Source: CAZQYB01 sp964582985 (GTDB lineage Bacteria; Planctomycetota; Phycisphaerae; Sedimentisphaerales; Anaerobacaceae). From it: DNA of 29,911 nt. The position numbers were made by a program, and so were the translations under genes. The notes beneath the pieces are model-generated. The model was given only the letters and a program-made list of their open reading frames with translations. It searched no databases and was not told the DNA's origin. Positions 23,674 to 29,911 of this stretch are shown piece by piece. How positions within the stretch are numbered: position 1 is the first letter of the stretch; the number at the start of each line of letters is the position of its first letter. The DNA lies in assembly GCA_964582985.1 (NCBI GenBank), contig CAZOUM010000037.1, forward strand, positions 1-29,911, written 5' to 3'.

Positions 23674-25157
23674 CTGCAATCTTTTCCCAGTGACTTAATC
23701 TTTTCGATTGTTGCGCTTGAACTTTTGCCTTCAACCAGCGGCGCGAGAACAACCTTTCCACCGCAGGACTCAACAAACTCACGACCGACGACGCCCTTAT
23801 CCGCCCAATCCTGGCCCTTTACTAAAATCTCCGGCTTGATTCTTTTGATTAAATTCAGCGGGTCCGCCTCATCGAAGATTGTGATGTAATCGACTGTTTC
23901 CAGCGCGGCTAAGACAGCGGACCGGTCGTGCTGATTGTTAATCGGGCGGTCGGGTCCCTTGATGGTCTTTACCGAATTATCGCTGTTCAACCCGACAATC
24001 AGTACATCGCCTTGTGACTTGCAAAACCTCAGAAATTCAATGTGGCCTCTATGCACAACGTCAAAACAACCGTTCGTGAAAACGACGGTTTGATTTTGTC
24101 TGCGATGCCAGTCCCGTTCCTGGACCAGAGAATCGACCGAGCGTATTTTGCCGCTTTTACCCCTATTCTCGCTGACGATTTCGTTGATGATTTCTTCAAT
24201 GGTTACCGGCACAGCACCGAACTTTTCAACCTCAATTCCGCCAGCTATGTTGGACAACTGGACGGCTGTTTTGTAGTCACAACCAGCGGCTAAGGCCGTC
24301 GCAAGTGTCGCCAAAACTATATCACCGGCCCCACTGACATCATAGACACTGCGAGGCCTGGTGGGTATCATTTCACCTTTCTTTTCTACCCTAAGATATG
24401 CACCTTCCTTGTCGAGCGTAATTACCACAGCCTCAAGCTTTAACTTCTCGGCAAGCTCTTGGGCTGCTCTGGCGGCGTCTTCGCTGCTTTCCACTTCAAA
24501 ACCCACAACCTTTGAAGTTTCCTTGCGGTTCGGTGAAATCAGGCTTGCCCCGGTATACTTCGAATAGTCACTGATAGAGGAAGGGTCAACAAGCACCTTT
24601 TTGCCTGCTTGCGTCGCTGAGCGTATCATTTGCTTGCAAAGCCGCGAATTAAGCAGACCCTTATTGTAATCCTGCAAGCAAACGATATCAGCTTGCTTCA
24701 ATTTATCTTTGTAAGCCTCTAAAATCGCTTCGTTTAGCTGCTCAGATAGCGGCTCCGTGGACTCCTGGTCCATCCGCATCAATTGCTGGGGGTGACGATG
24801 TTGCGCCAAGCCGACGAGCCTTTGCTTGGTAATGGTGGGCCGGTCTGGGGCGGTAAACAAGCAGGTGACATCAGCTCCAGTCTCGGTCAGTTTATTTTTG
24901 AGCATTTCGCCGTTTCGGTCATCTCCGACAACACCCAAACAAATCGGCACAGCACCCAAAGCGGCAAGGTCGGCCGCAACAGACGCTGCCCCACCACCGC
25001 TGTACTCGGTCCTGCAAACCTTCAGCACAGGCACCGGCGCCTCCGGACTTATTCTCAACGCGTCACCGTAGGTATAGACGTCGAGCATAAAGTCACCCAC
25101 AAGCAGAACCTTCGGAGAGCCGAGATTCGTTACGGTTTTCAGCAGCTTTTCGTACAT
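23670..25157 (-). CDS. hldE: Bifunctional heptose 7-phosphate kinase / heptose 1-phosphate adenylyltransferase
   Basis: This encodes 495 aa, the full bifunctional type. Residues about 15-325 are a PfkB (ribokinase-fold) kinase, with VLLVGDFMLDVYTYGDALRI, YSGGGAASVAADLAALGA and the ATP/anion hole around YDVSGAGDIVLATLA. It phosphorylates heptose 7-phosphate at C1. Residues about 355-495 are a nucleotidyltransferase with the HxGH-type motif NGCFDVVHRGHIEFL, KTIKGPDRPI and ILVKGQDWADK. It makes ADP-heptose after GmhB acts. hldD (ADP-heptose 6-epimerase) is not in the window. The gene lies 36 bp after lpxK and is overlapped by gmhA. Confidence 0.95.
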   Translation of the reverse strand: MYEKLLKTVTNLGSPKVLLVGDFMLDVYTYGDALRISPEAPVPVLKVCRTEYSGGGAASVAADLAALGAVPICLGVVGDDRNGEMLKNKLTETGADVTCLFTAPDRPTITKQRLVGLAQHRHPQQLMRMDQESTEPLSEQLNEAILEAYKDKLKQADIVCLQDYNKGLLNSRLCKQMIRSATQAGKKVLVDPSSISDYSKYTGASLISPNRKETSKVVGFEVESSEDAARAAQELAEKLKLEAVVITLDKEGAYLRVEKKGEMIPTRPRSVYDVSGAGDIVLATLATALAAGCDYKTAVQLSNIAGGIEVEKFGAVPVTIEEIINEIVSENRGKSGKIRSVDSLVQERDWHRRQNQTVVFTNGCFDVVHRGHIEFLRFCKSQGDVLIVGLNSDNSVKTIKGPDRPINNQHDRSAVLAALETVDYITIFDEADPLNLIKRIKPEILVKGQDWADKGVVGREFVESCGGKVVLAPLVEGKSSSATIEKIKSLGKDCR

Positions 25158-25193
25158 TTGAAGCTCTTCAAACTTAAATCAGCTTACACTTCC

Positions 25194-26291
25194 TTATTTC
25201 CTGGACATTTTATCCGCTACTGCTTTTTCAATCAACTGTATTATTTCATCTTCTGCTCTAATGAACTTTAGTTCAATTACTAAATAGACAAAAGGTATAT
25301 CCTGCGAATTGAGGATTGAGAAATTAGAATTGCAGATTTTGCTCCAGTCCTTTTGCGTTGTCATTATCAAATCTGTCCCCAGATACCTGGCCTCCTCGTG
25401 AATATCAGCGATGTCACTATTCGTGTAACGATGGTGGTCGTTATAAACTTTTGAGCCGATCAGATTGGCCCCAATCTTTCTGATTGTGCCCAAAAAAGCA
25501 TCAGGATTACCTATGCCGCAAAAAGCAAATATCCCTTTATCCTTCAGCTCTTCGATACTCATTTCTTTGCCGCCAAGAGATTTTGCGCAGACCGGAGCAT
25601 GGACCGACATTGCAATCGGAATATCGGGATTGATTCGGCGCAGTTGCTCTTGAACTTGTGCCAATTTGGGCTCAGTGACTTGCTCACATCTTGTAATAAC
25701 AACAGCGTCGGCTCTCTTTAGAGCGTCTACAGGCTCTCTTAACAGCCCGGCAGGCAGCACTTTGCCATATCCGAAGGGACACATAGCGTCAATTGTCACG
25801 ATATCAAGGTCCCTGCCCAGCCGCCGATGTTGAAATCCATCGTCCATAATTAGTATCTTTGCACCCCATTTGCTCACAGCTTCCGCCGCACCGGCAACGC
25901 GGTCGGGATTAACGATGACTTTGGCCTCCGGGCAGCTTTTGGCAAGAACGGCTGGCTCACCGGATAACCTGCCTTTTTTCGTTTTGTACCCGCGCGTAAG
26001 TATAGCGCATTTAGAGTTGTGAGTTTTGAGTTCTGAGTTTTGAGTGAGTTTATTGTACAGCCAGATTACGAGCGGCGTTTTACCTGTTCCACCGGTTGTT
26101 ATGTTGCCGACGCTTATAACAATGGCATCTACCCGATGTGTTTTAGACCACCCCTTTGAATACATACGATTGCGCAGCCAAATCGAGGCTGAATAAGCGC
26201 ACGCAGCAACACGTAGAGCCGAACGCAAGACTGTGGCAAACAGACTGCCACTTCGGCCTGAAATCAACTTGCGGAAACCGTCTTGATTCAA
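25194..26291 (-). CDS. lpxK: Tetraacyldisaccharide 4'-kinase LpxK
   Basis: This encodes 365 aa. LpxK adds the 4'-phosphate to the lipid A disaccharide at the inner face of the cytoplasmic membrane. It shows an N-terminal hydrophobic helix (ATVLRSALRVAACAYSAS), the Walker A loop VGNITTGGTGKTPLVI (about 61-76), DDGFQHRRLGRDLDIVTID and a Lys/Asp-rich end TTQKDWSKIC. I take a TTG at 26291 as start: AAGGA lies 6 bp ahead, and the frame then begins NQDGFRKLISG as LpxK proteins do. A GTG at 26339 adds 16 residues but has no site. Residues about 83-94 (TQNSELKTHNSK) and about NSNFSILNSQ near the C-terminus look like repeat-derived inserts. Confidence 0.93.
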   Translation of the reverse strand: MNQDGFRKLISGRSGSLFATVLRSALRVAACAYSASIWLRNRMYSKGWSKTHRVDAIVISVGNITTGGTGKTPLVIWLYNKLTQNSELKTHNSKCAILTRGYKTKKGRLSGEPAVLAKSCPEAKVIVNPDRVAGAAEAVSKWGAKILIMDDGFQHRRLGRDLDIVTIDAMCPFGYGKVLPAGLLREPVDALKRADAVVITRCEQVTEPKLAQVQEQLRRINPDIPIAMSVHAPVCAKSLGGKEMSIEELKDKGIFAFCGIGNPDAFLGTIRKIGANLIGSKVYNDHHRYTNSDIADIHEEARYLGTDLIMTTQKDWSKICNSNFSILNSQDIPFVYLVIELKFIRAEDEIIQLIEKAVADKMSRK

Positions 26292-26369
26292 TTTTAATCC
26301 TTGTCGAAAATTTAAAAAACCAAAAAAGAAAAAGTCCACCTCTCGGTATGCAATTTTGAAACTTGCCTT

Positions 26370-27449
26370 TTACCTTCTGATTTTCTCAATAATAGCATCG
26401 GCCATCTGGCTCGTGCCGACGGCGGTCGGGTCGTTGCGGTTTGCCTTCATATCATAGGTAACGTTTTTTCCCTCGGCGATCACCGCAGCTACAGCGTTCT
26501 CAAGCTTGTCCGCCTCTGTTGTTTTGCCTATGTGCCTTAGCATCATCACACCACTTAGTATCAAGGCAGTCGGGTTGACTTTGTTTTGGCCCTTGTATTT
26601 TGGTGCGCTGCCGTGAGTAGCCTCGAAGGTAGCGCAGTCGTCGCCTATATTCGCACCAGGTGCGACGCCCAGCCCACCGACCAGCCCCGCACACAAGTCG
26701 CTGACTATATCACCGTAAAGATTCGGCAGCACAATAACATCATAAAGCTCCGGCTTTTGAATCAACTGCATACACATATTATCTACGATGCGGTCCTCAA
26801 ACTCGATATCGGGATATTGCTTTGCAACTTCGCGACTTACCTCAAGCCACAGTCCATCTGAGAATTTCATAATATTGGCTTTATGAACCGAGGTCACTTT
26901 CTTGCGCTTCCTTTTTCTGGCGTACTCAAACGCGAAACGAACGATACGTTTGGTGGCCTTGACCGAAATTGGCTTTATACTTATCCCGGAATCGTCCCTT
27001 ATCTTTCTGCTGCTGTGTGTATTTATCCACTTGATGATTTCAGCCGTGTCGTCTTTGCCTTTCTGAAATTCAACGCCTGCGTAAAGGTCTTCCGTGTTTT
27101 CGCGGACGACCACAAGGTCGATATCAGAATACCTGCTGCGAACGCCTTTGTAGCTCTTGCAAGGCCTTAGACAGGCATACAAATCAAGCGTCTGCCGCAG
27201 ATGCACATTTATGCTTCTAAAACCCTTACCAACCGGCGTAGTGACAGGGGCTTTGAGCGCGACGCCATTTTTCTTAACCGATTCCATAGTGGCATCCGGC
27301 AGAGGCGTCCCAAGCCGCTCCATCACGTCAGCACCTGCCTCAGCCACTTCCCAATTGATGCCGGCACCTGTGGCGTCGACACATCTGCGTGTGGCCTCGG
27401 CAATCTCCGGGCCGATTCCATCTCCTGTTATCAAGGTCACATCAACCAT
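26370..27449 (-). CDS. icd: Isocitrate dehydrogenase (isocitrate/isopropylmalate dehydrogenase family)
   Basis: This encodes 359 aa. It should oxidise isocitrate to 2-oxoglutarate in the TCA cycle. The substrate pocket follows isocitrate rather than isopropylmalate enzymes: SINVHLRQTLDLYACLRPC gives S79, N81, R85 and R95. The conserved NLYGDIVSDL metal segment and EATHGSAPKY loop are present. The KY pair after HGSAP is the NADP-type pair known from E. coli, but other positions are not clearly either; coenzyme is undecided. The length is about that of the short NAD/archaeal type. It is the first gene of the minus-strand unit, with a strong candidate promoter upstream and lpxK 78 bp downstream. 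A TCA-cycle gene leading an LPS unit is unusual. Confidence 0.88.
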   Translation of the reverse strand: MVDVTLITGDGIGPEIAEATRRCVDATGAGINWEVAEAGADVMERLGTPLPDATMESVKKNGVALKAPVTTPVGKGFRSINVHLRQTLDLYACLRPCKSYKGVRSRYSDIDLVVVRENTEDLYAGVEFQKGKDDTAEIIKWINTHSSRKIRDDSGISIKPISVKATKRIVRFAFEYARKRKRKKVTSVHKANIMKFSDGLWLEVSREVAKQYPDIEFEDRIVDNMCMQLIQKPELYDVIVLPNLYGDIVSDLCAGLVGGLGVAPGANIGDDCATFEATHGSAPKYKGQNKVNPTALILSGVMMLRHIGKTTEADKLENAVAAVIAEGKNVTYDMKANRNDPTAVGTSQMADAIIEKIRR

Positions 27450-27482
27450 TTTCGATAACTCCAGGAAGTTTGTAAGGCCAAT

Positions 27483-27511
27483 ATGCTATCTCTTGATAGT
27501 TGAGGTGTCAA
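27483..27511 (-). promoter_or_regulatory. Candidate sigma-70 promoter of the icd-LPS operon
   Basis: On the minus strand a perfect TTGACA (27506-27511) lies 17 bp from TAGCAT (27483-27488), with the start codon about 33 bp further on. Nothing else of comparable quality is seen ahead of lpxK or hldE, so the whole unit may be transcribed from here. Confidence 0.65.
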
Positions 27512-27610
27512 TGATGCAGTTCCTCGTTTGTTCTCCGGCAAGAGTGCGCACTTGACTTGTATGAAACGCGGAAATTTGTGCTGAAAAAGTGTTCTTTGCC
27601 GAAATTTGTT

Positions 27611-27639
27611 TTTAACGTAACCTTATTTGCGGTTATAAT
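27611..27639 (+). promoter_or_regulatory. Candidate promoter of tRNA-Lys
   Basis: A consensus TATAAT (27634-27639) lies 15 bp ahead of the tRNA. The -35 region TTTAAC at 27611-27616, 17 bp upstream, is a weak match. Confidence 0.5.
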
Positions 27640-27654
27640 TTCAGAATTGATTTC

Positions 27655-27727
27655 GGGAGTGTAGCTCAGTTGGTAGAGCAACGGCCTTTTAAGCCGTAGG
27701 TCTTGGGTTCGAGTCCCAACACTCTCA
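27655..27727 (+). tRNA. tRNA-Lys(TTT)
   Basis: This is a 73-nt cloverleaf read by eye. The acceptor stem pairs GGGAGTG with CACTCTC (one G-U pair), with A73 as discriminator. The D arm has AGTTGGTAG, the anticodon stem is ACGGC/GCCGT with loop CTTTTAA (anticodon TTT), and the T arm is TTGGG/CCCAA with TTCGAGT. CCA is not encoded. The anticodon decodes AAA/AAG. Confidence 0.97.
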
Positions 27728-27881
27728 TTGCGGATTGCAGCTCACTTGGCTGCCGTAAAGACCAAGGCAAGATTATACTTGACGCAATGTACTTTGGCAG
27801 GGGACAATCAGTGCTCAAGAAACAGGGGAAATTGGAACCCTGGAGTGATAATCGTGTCTTAATAATCAAGCAAAGACCGCC

Positions 27882-27915
27882 AATTTTGCAGATGCCTCAG
27901 AATTTTTGCAAAATT
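27882..27915. other. 9-bp inverted repeat upstream of the second ECF promoter
   Basis: AATTTTGCA (27882-27890) and TGCAAAATT (27907-27915) are exact reverse complements with a 16-bp spacer, just upstream of the candidate -35 box. It may be an operator or a hairpin of an upstream transcript. The segment 27728-27881 shows nothing I can name. Confidence 0.4.
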
Positions 27916-27927
27916 CTTTTGTCCTCT

Positions 27928-27956
27928 GTCAACCGCGGGGTTGCCGGCGGCGTCTC
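27928..27956 (+). promoter_or_regulatory. Candidate ECF-type promoter of the second sigma gene
   Basis: GTCAACC (27928-27934) and CGTCTC (27951-27956) are 16 bp apart, resembling the AAC / CGTC pattern typical of ECF sigma promoters. The first codon is 27 bp further on. If right, the factor may control its own gene. Confidence 0.4.
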
Positions 27957-27983
27957 TAATGGTAGATGGAGTAGATTGCCTTG

Positions 27984-28574
27984 ATGCAGAGCACAGATGA
28001 GAGCTTGATAAACGCCCATTGTCGGGGCGAGCCGACGGCGTTCGCAGAGCTTGTGCGCCGATACGGGGGCAGTGTACTCAGATATCTGACGCGAATGAGC
28101 GGAAACAGAGAACAGGCTGATGACCTTTTTCAGGAGACATTCAAGCGTGTCCACGAAAAAGCTCATACGTTTCGGGGTAGTCGATTCAAGCCGTGGTTGT
28201 TCACAATCGCGACGCGTGTGGCCGTCGACGGGCTGCGCAAACGCAAACGTACGCAAGTCTTATCCTTGAATCGAAGATTGGACTGTTCTGACGAGAACAG
28301 TGAACACATAGGTGCAGTTGCTGTGGCAGACAATTCGTTTAATCCGTCGGAGAAGGCAGAAAAGGCAGAGCGGGCCGAGCAGGTGCGGCAAACTATCGAG
28401 CTGCTGCCGGCAAAGCAGCGGGCAACGCTCGTTCTGGCCTATTATCAGCAGCTTACCTACCGCGAGGTCGCGGAAGTGTTGGGCTGCTCTATTGGGACGG
28501 TGAAAGTGCAAATGTACAGGGCACTAAGAACGCTGGCCAAGAAATTACCTGATGTCTCGGGAAAAACCGGATGA
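27984..28574 (+). CDS. ECF-type RNA polymerase sigma factor
   Basis: This encodes 196 aa, a normal ECF length. Sigma region 2 (about 20-90) has AFAELVRRYGGSVLRYLTRM, ADDLFQETFKRVHEKAHTF and the DNA-melting segment FKPWLFTIATRVAVDGLRK. The linker is acidic and alanine-rich. Region 4 (about 135-187) has LLPAKQRATLVLAYYQQLTY, then REVAEVLGCSIGTVKVQMYR, a helix-turn-helix that reads the -35 box. The stop overlaps the start of the next gene as ATGA (28571-28574), the standard sigma/anti-sigma arrangement. I chose the ATG at 27984; an adjacent TTG at 27981 adds one residue. A GGAG at 27968 is rather far from the ATG. Confidence 0.93.
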   Translation: MQSTDESLINAHCRGEPTAFAELVRRYGGSVLRYLTRMSGNREQADDLFQETFKRVHEKAHTFRGSRFKPWLFTIATRVAVDGLRKRKRTQVLSLNRRLDCSDENSEHIGAVAVADNSFNPSEKAEKAERAEQVRQTIELLPAKQRATLVLAYYQQLTYREVAEVLGCSIGTVKVQMYRALRTLAKKLPDVSGKTG

Positions 28575-29911
28575 AGCGTCATCTTACAGAGCGAGAACTT
28601 ATTGAGTACCAGTTTGAGCTGGTCTCGGATGTCCGGATGGAACAAATCGCCAGACATCTGGAGGATTGCGCTCAGTGCCGGCAACGTCTGGACGGATTGA
28701 AACTCAAATTTGCAGCCTTAGAGCTGCTCCGCAAAGAACTCGAGCCTTCTGAGGACTTGATTTCGCGGGTATTAGCCGAAACCAGCCGACCGATACCAAC
28801 CAAGGTTGTTTCCTTCAGGAGACCGGCCTGGATTGGCGCCGCTGCTGCCGTCCTGCTGATGGCAGGGCTGCTGTTGGTTTCGCGCCTGGGCAGAGAGCTG
28901 ACCAAGACGCGTCAACCTGTGAAAGGACCAATTGTTGCTGAGCCTGAAAAGGACGTACCTGGAGCATTTACTCTAACCCCAGAGAAGAACGGCATTGTGG
29001 CGACAGATTTTGAAAAACCACCCTTTGCACCAGCCAGCGCGATTGAATTGGTGGTCCTGCCGAGGCGGGAAAACGTGCAGCTTACCATCTACAATTCCAC
29101 ATTTCAAACGTGGTCCGCGAGGTATGGCTATGGGGGCAGCGGCGGCTACGGCGGCCAGCGGTACGGTGGAGAGTCCAGAGACAGAGCCTTAGCTGAATCA
29201 GCAAAGTCCGGAGACCGCAACACAGACGAACGCGCGCGCAGGCAACTTGAGAAGCGACGCAAGCGAATTGAGAAACTGAACCGTTATATCGAGGAGAAAA
29301 GTGCCAGCGGCGAGTTAGATGAACGCACGCTCAAACAAATCGAAGAGAAACTTAGACATCTCAGACAAGAAGAATCGGATGAACGCCGACGCAGACGAGT
29401 CGAGGGGTCCGGGCCTTATCCCCACCAAATCTCCACCTCCGGCGCGGTGGCGGGCGGTGATTTGACACTCGTACGCGAACGGCGGAACCTGACACTGAAA
29501 AAAGGCTGGAACTGGCTGCAGTTTATGTGGGCCAATACACTCATCGACCCGACTTCGCTTAATCTGGAGCCGCTCAAGCAAAAAGACAAGATTGAGGTTC
29601 AACAGTTGGTCTTCCCTGCGAGGTTGCGCGAGCTTGGCCGATGGCTTATTCGCTCCGAGATAAGCGGCCGGGTGCCCTTCGAGATAACGTATTTCACCAG
29701 CGGACTGACCTGGCGGGCCTTTTATATGGGAACACTCGCGCAGGATGAAAAAACGATGCGCCTGCAGGGCTACGTCAACGTAACAAATAACAGCGGCGAA
29801 GACTATGAAAACGCCCAGACCCGCCTGGTTGTCGGCAAGGTCCACATCCTCGACAAAATCATCGAACTGGCAAAACGCCGGTATCCTTACGGCTCGCCGG
29901 TGCCGGAGGTG
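28571..29911 (+). CDS. Anti-sigma factor-like membrane protein fused to a DUF4139-like domain (partial, runs off window)
   Basis: This is 447 aa to the window end without a stop. Residues 29-36 (HLEDCAQC) give the H-x3-C-x2-C zinc-binding pattern of zinc-finger anti-sigma domains. One membrane helix (about 86-107, WIGAAAAVLLMAGLLLVSRL) follows. A large C-terminal region (about 297-447) resembles DUF4139: DLTLVRERRNLTLKKGWNWL, IDPTSLNLEPL, FEITYFTSGLTWRAFYMG and VNVTNNSGEDYENAQT. A beta strand VQLTIYNS at about 169-176 should lie next to DLTLVRERR in that fold, but about 120 residues separate them: a Gly/Tyr-rich patch (RYGYGGSGGYGGQRYGG, about 187-203) and a charged coiled coil (about 219-275). 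ATGA overlap with the sigma gene supports regulation of that factor. The extracytoplasmic part may sense the envelope; that is inference. Confidence 0.82.
   Translation, partial: MKRHLTERELIEYQFELVSDVRMEQIARHLEDCAQCRQRLDGLKLKFAALELLRKELEPSEDLISRVLAETSRPIPTKVVSFRRPAWIGAAAAVLLMAGLLLVSRLGRELTKTRQPVKGPIVAEPEKDVPGAFTLTPEKNGIVATDFEKPPFAPASAIELVVLPRRENVQLTIYNSTFQTWSARYGYGGSGGYGGQRYGGESRDRALAESAKSGDRNTDERARRQLEKRRKRIEKLNRYIEEKSASGELDERTLKQIEEKLRHLRQEESDERRRRRVEGSGPYPHQISTSGAVAGGDLTLVRERRNLTLKKGWNWLQFMWANTLIDPTSLNLEPLKQKDKIEVQQLVFPARLRELGRWLIRSEISGRVPFEITYFTSGLTWRAFYMGTLAQDEKTMRLQGYVNVTNNSGEDYENAQTRLVVGKVHILDKIIELAKRRYPYGSPVPEV

Noticed and set aside
27666..27869. 67-aa frame antisense to tRNA-Lys
   Set aside because: Its C-terminal half is the reverse complement of the tRNA, a common false open frame.
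29315..29845. 176-aa antisense frame near the window end
   Set aside because: It opposes the anti-sigma/DUF4139 gene, whose frame is open over 447 codons with matching domains.

Overview
The window looks like a chromosomal piece of a Planctomycetota bacterium, probably class Phycisphaerae. The evidence is indirect. A secreted protein ends in a single dockerin-like half module (DFNLDGLVNFEDFADFADTW) of the kind common in that class. There are ECF sigma factors with membrane-spanning C-terminal extensions or fused anti-sigma partners, Tat-exported aldo/keto-reductase-like proteins, and an A-rich 100-bp tandem repeat. An LPS heptose and lipid A gene block shows a diderm envelope. No phylogenetic marker was searched, so the assignment is inference.

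Layout. 1-478 holds the 100-bp tandem repeat and no convincing gene. 479-4985 (minus) carries a small basic membrane protein, an ECF sigma factor with a C-terminal extension, a secreted LolA-like/thioredoxin-like protein and a GT4 glycosyltransferase. nnrE is divergent at 5261. 6138-9636 (minus) has a membrane coiled-coil protein with a BRCT-like C-terminus, a HAD phosphatase and a DUF362 protein. 9781-11482 (plus) has a UbiA-family prenyltransferase and rluB. A secreted beta-helix-like dockerin protein lies opposite at 11493-12776.

13065-18280 (plus) begins with rpmB and its terminator. It continues with two identical tandem copies of gatC, a sugar-phosphate isomerase-like gene, an unlisted wreck of gatA, a cupin, and two tandem Tat-exported aldo/keto-reductase paralogues that have lost most of the catalytic tetrad.

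18311-27449 (minus) is a tightly packed probable operon: icd, lpxK, hldE, gmhA, gmhB with a membrane extension, a heptosyltransferase-WaaP kinase fusion, a GT4 gene and plsY. A TTGACA-17-TAGCAT promoter sits upstream of icd and several genes overlap by ATGA. Together these supply lipid A phosphorylation, nucleotide-activated heptose, core heptose transfer and phosphorylation, and phospholipid acylation. hldD and waaA are not in the window.

27655-29911 (plus) has tRNA-Lys(TTT), a second ECF sigma factor with a candidate ECF-type promoter, and an overlapping gene that runs off the window. That gene encodes a membrane anti-sigma-like protein fused to a DUF4139-like domain, which is interrupted by a Gly/Tyr-rich, charged insertion.

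The observations most worth following are the gatC duplication with gatA wreck, the fusions in the heptose operon, the BRCT-like membrane protein, and the anti-sigma/DUF4139 fusion.
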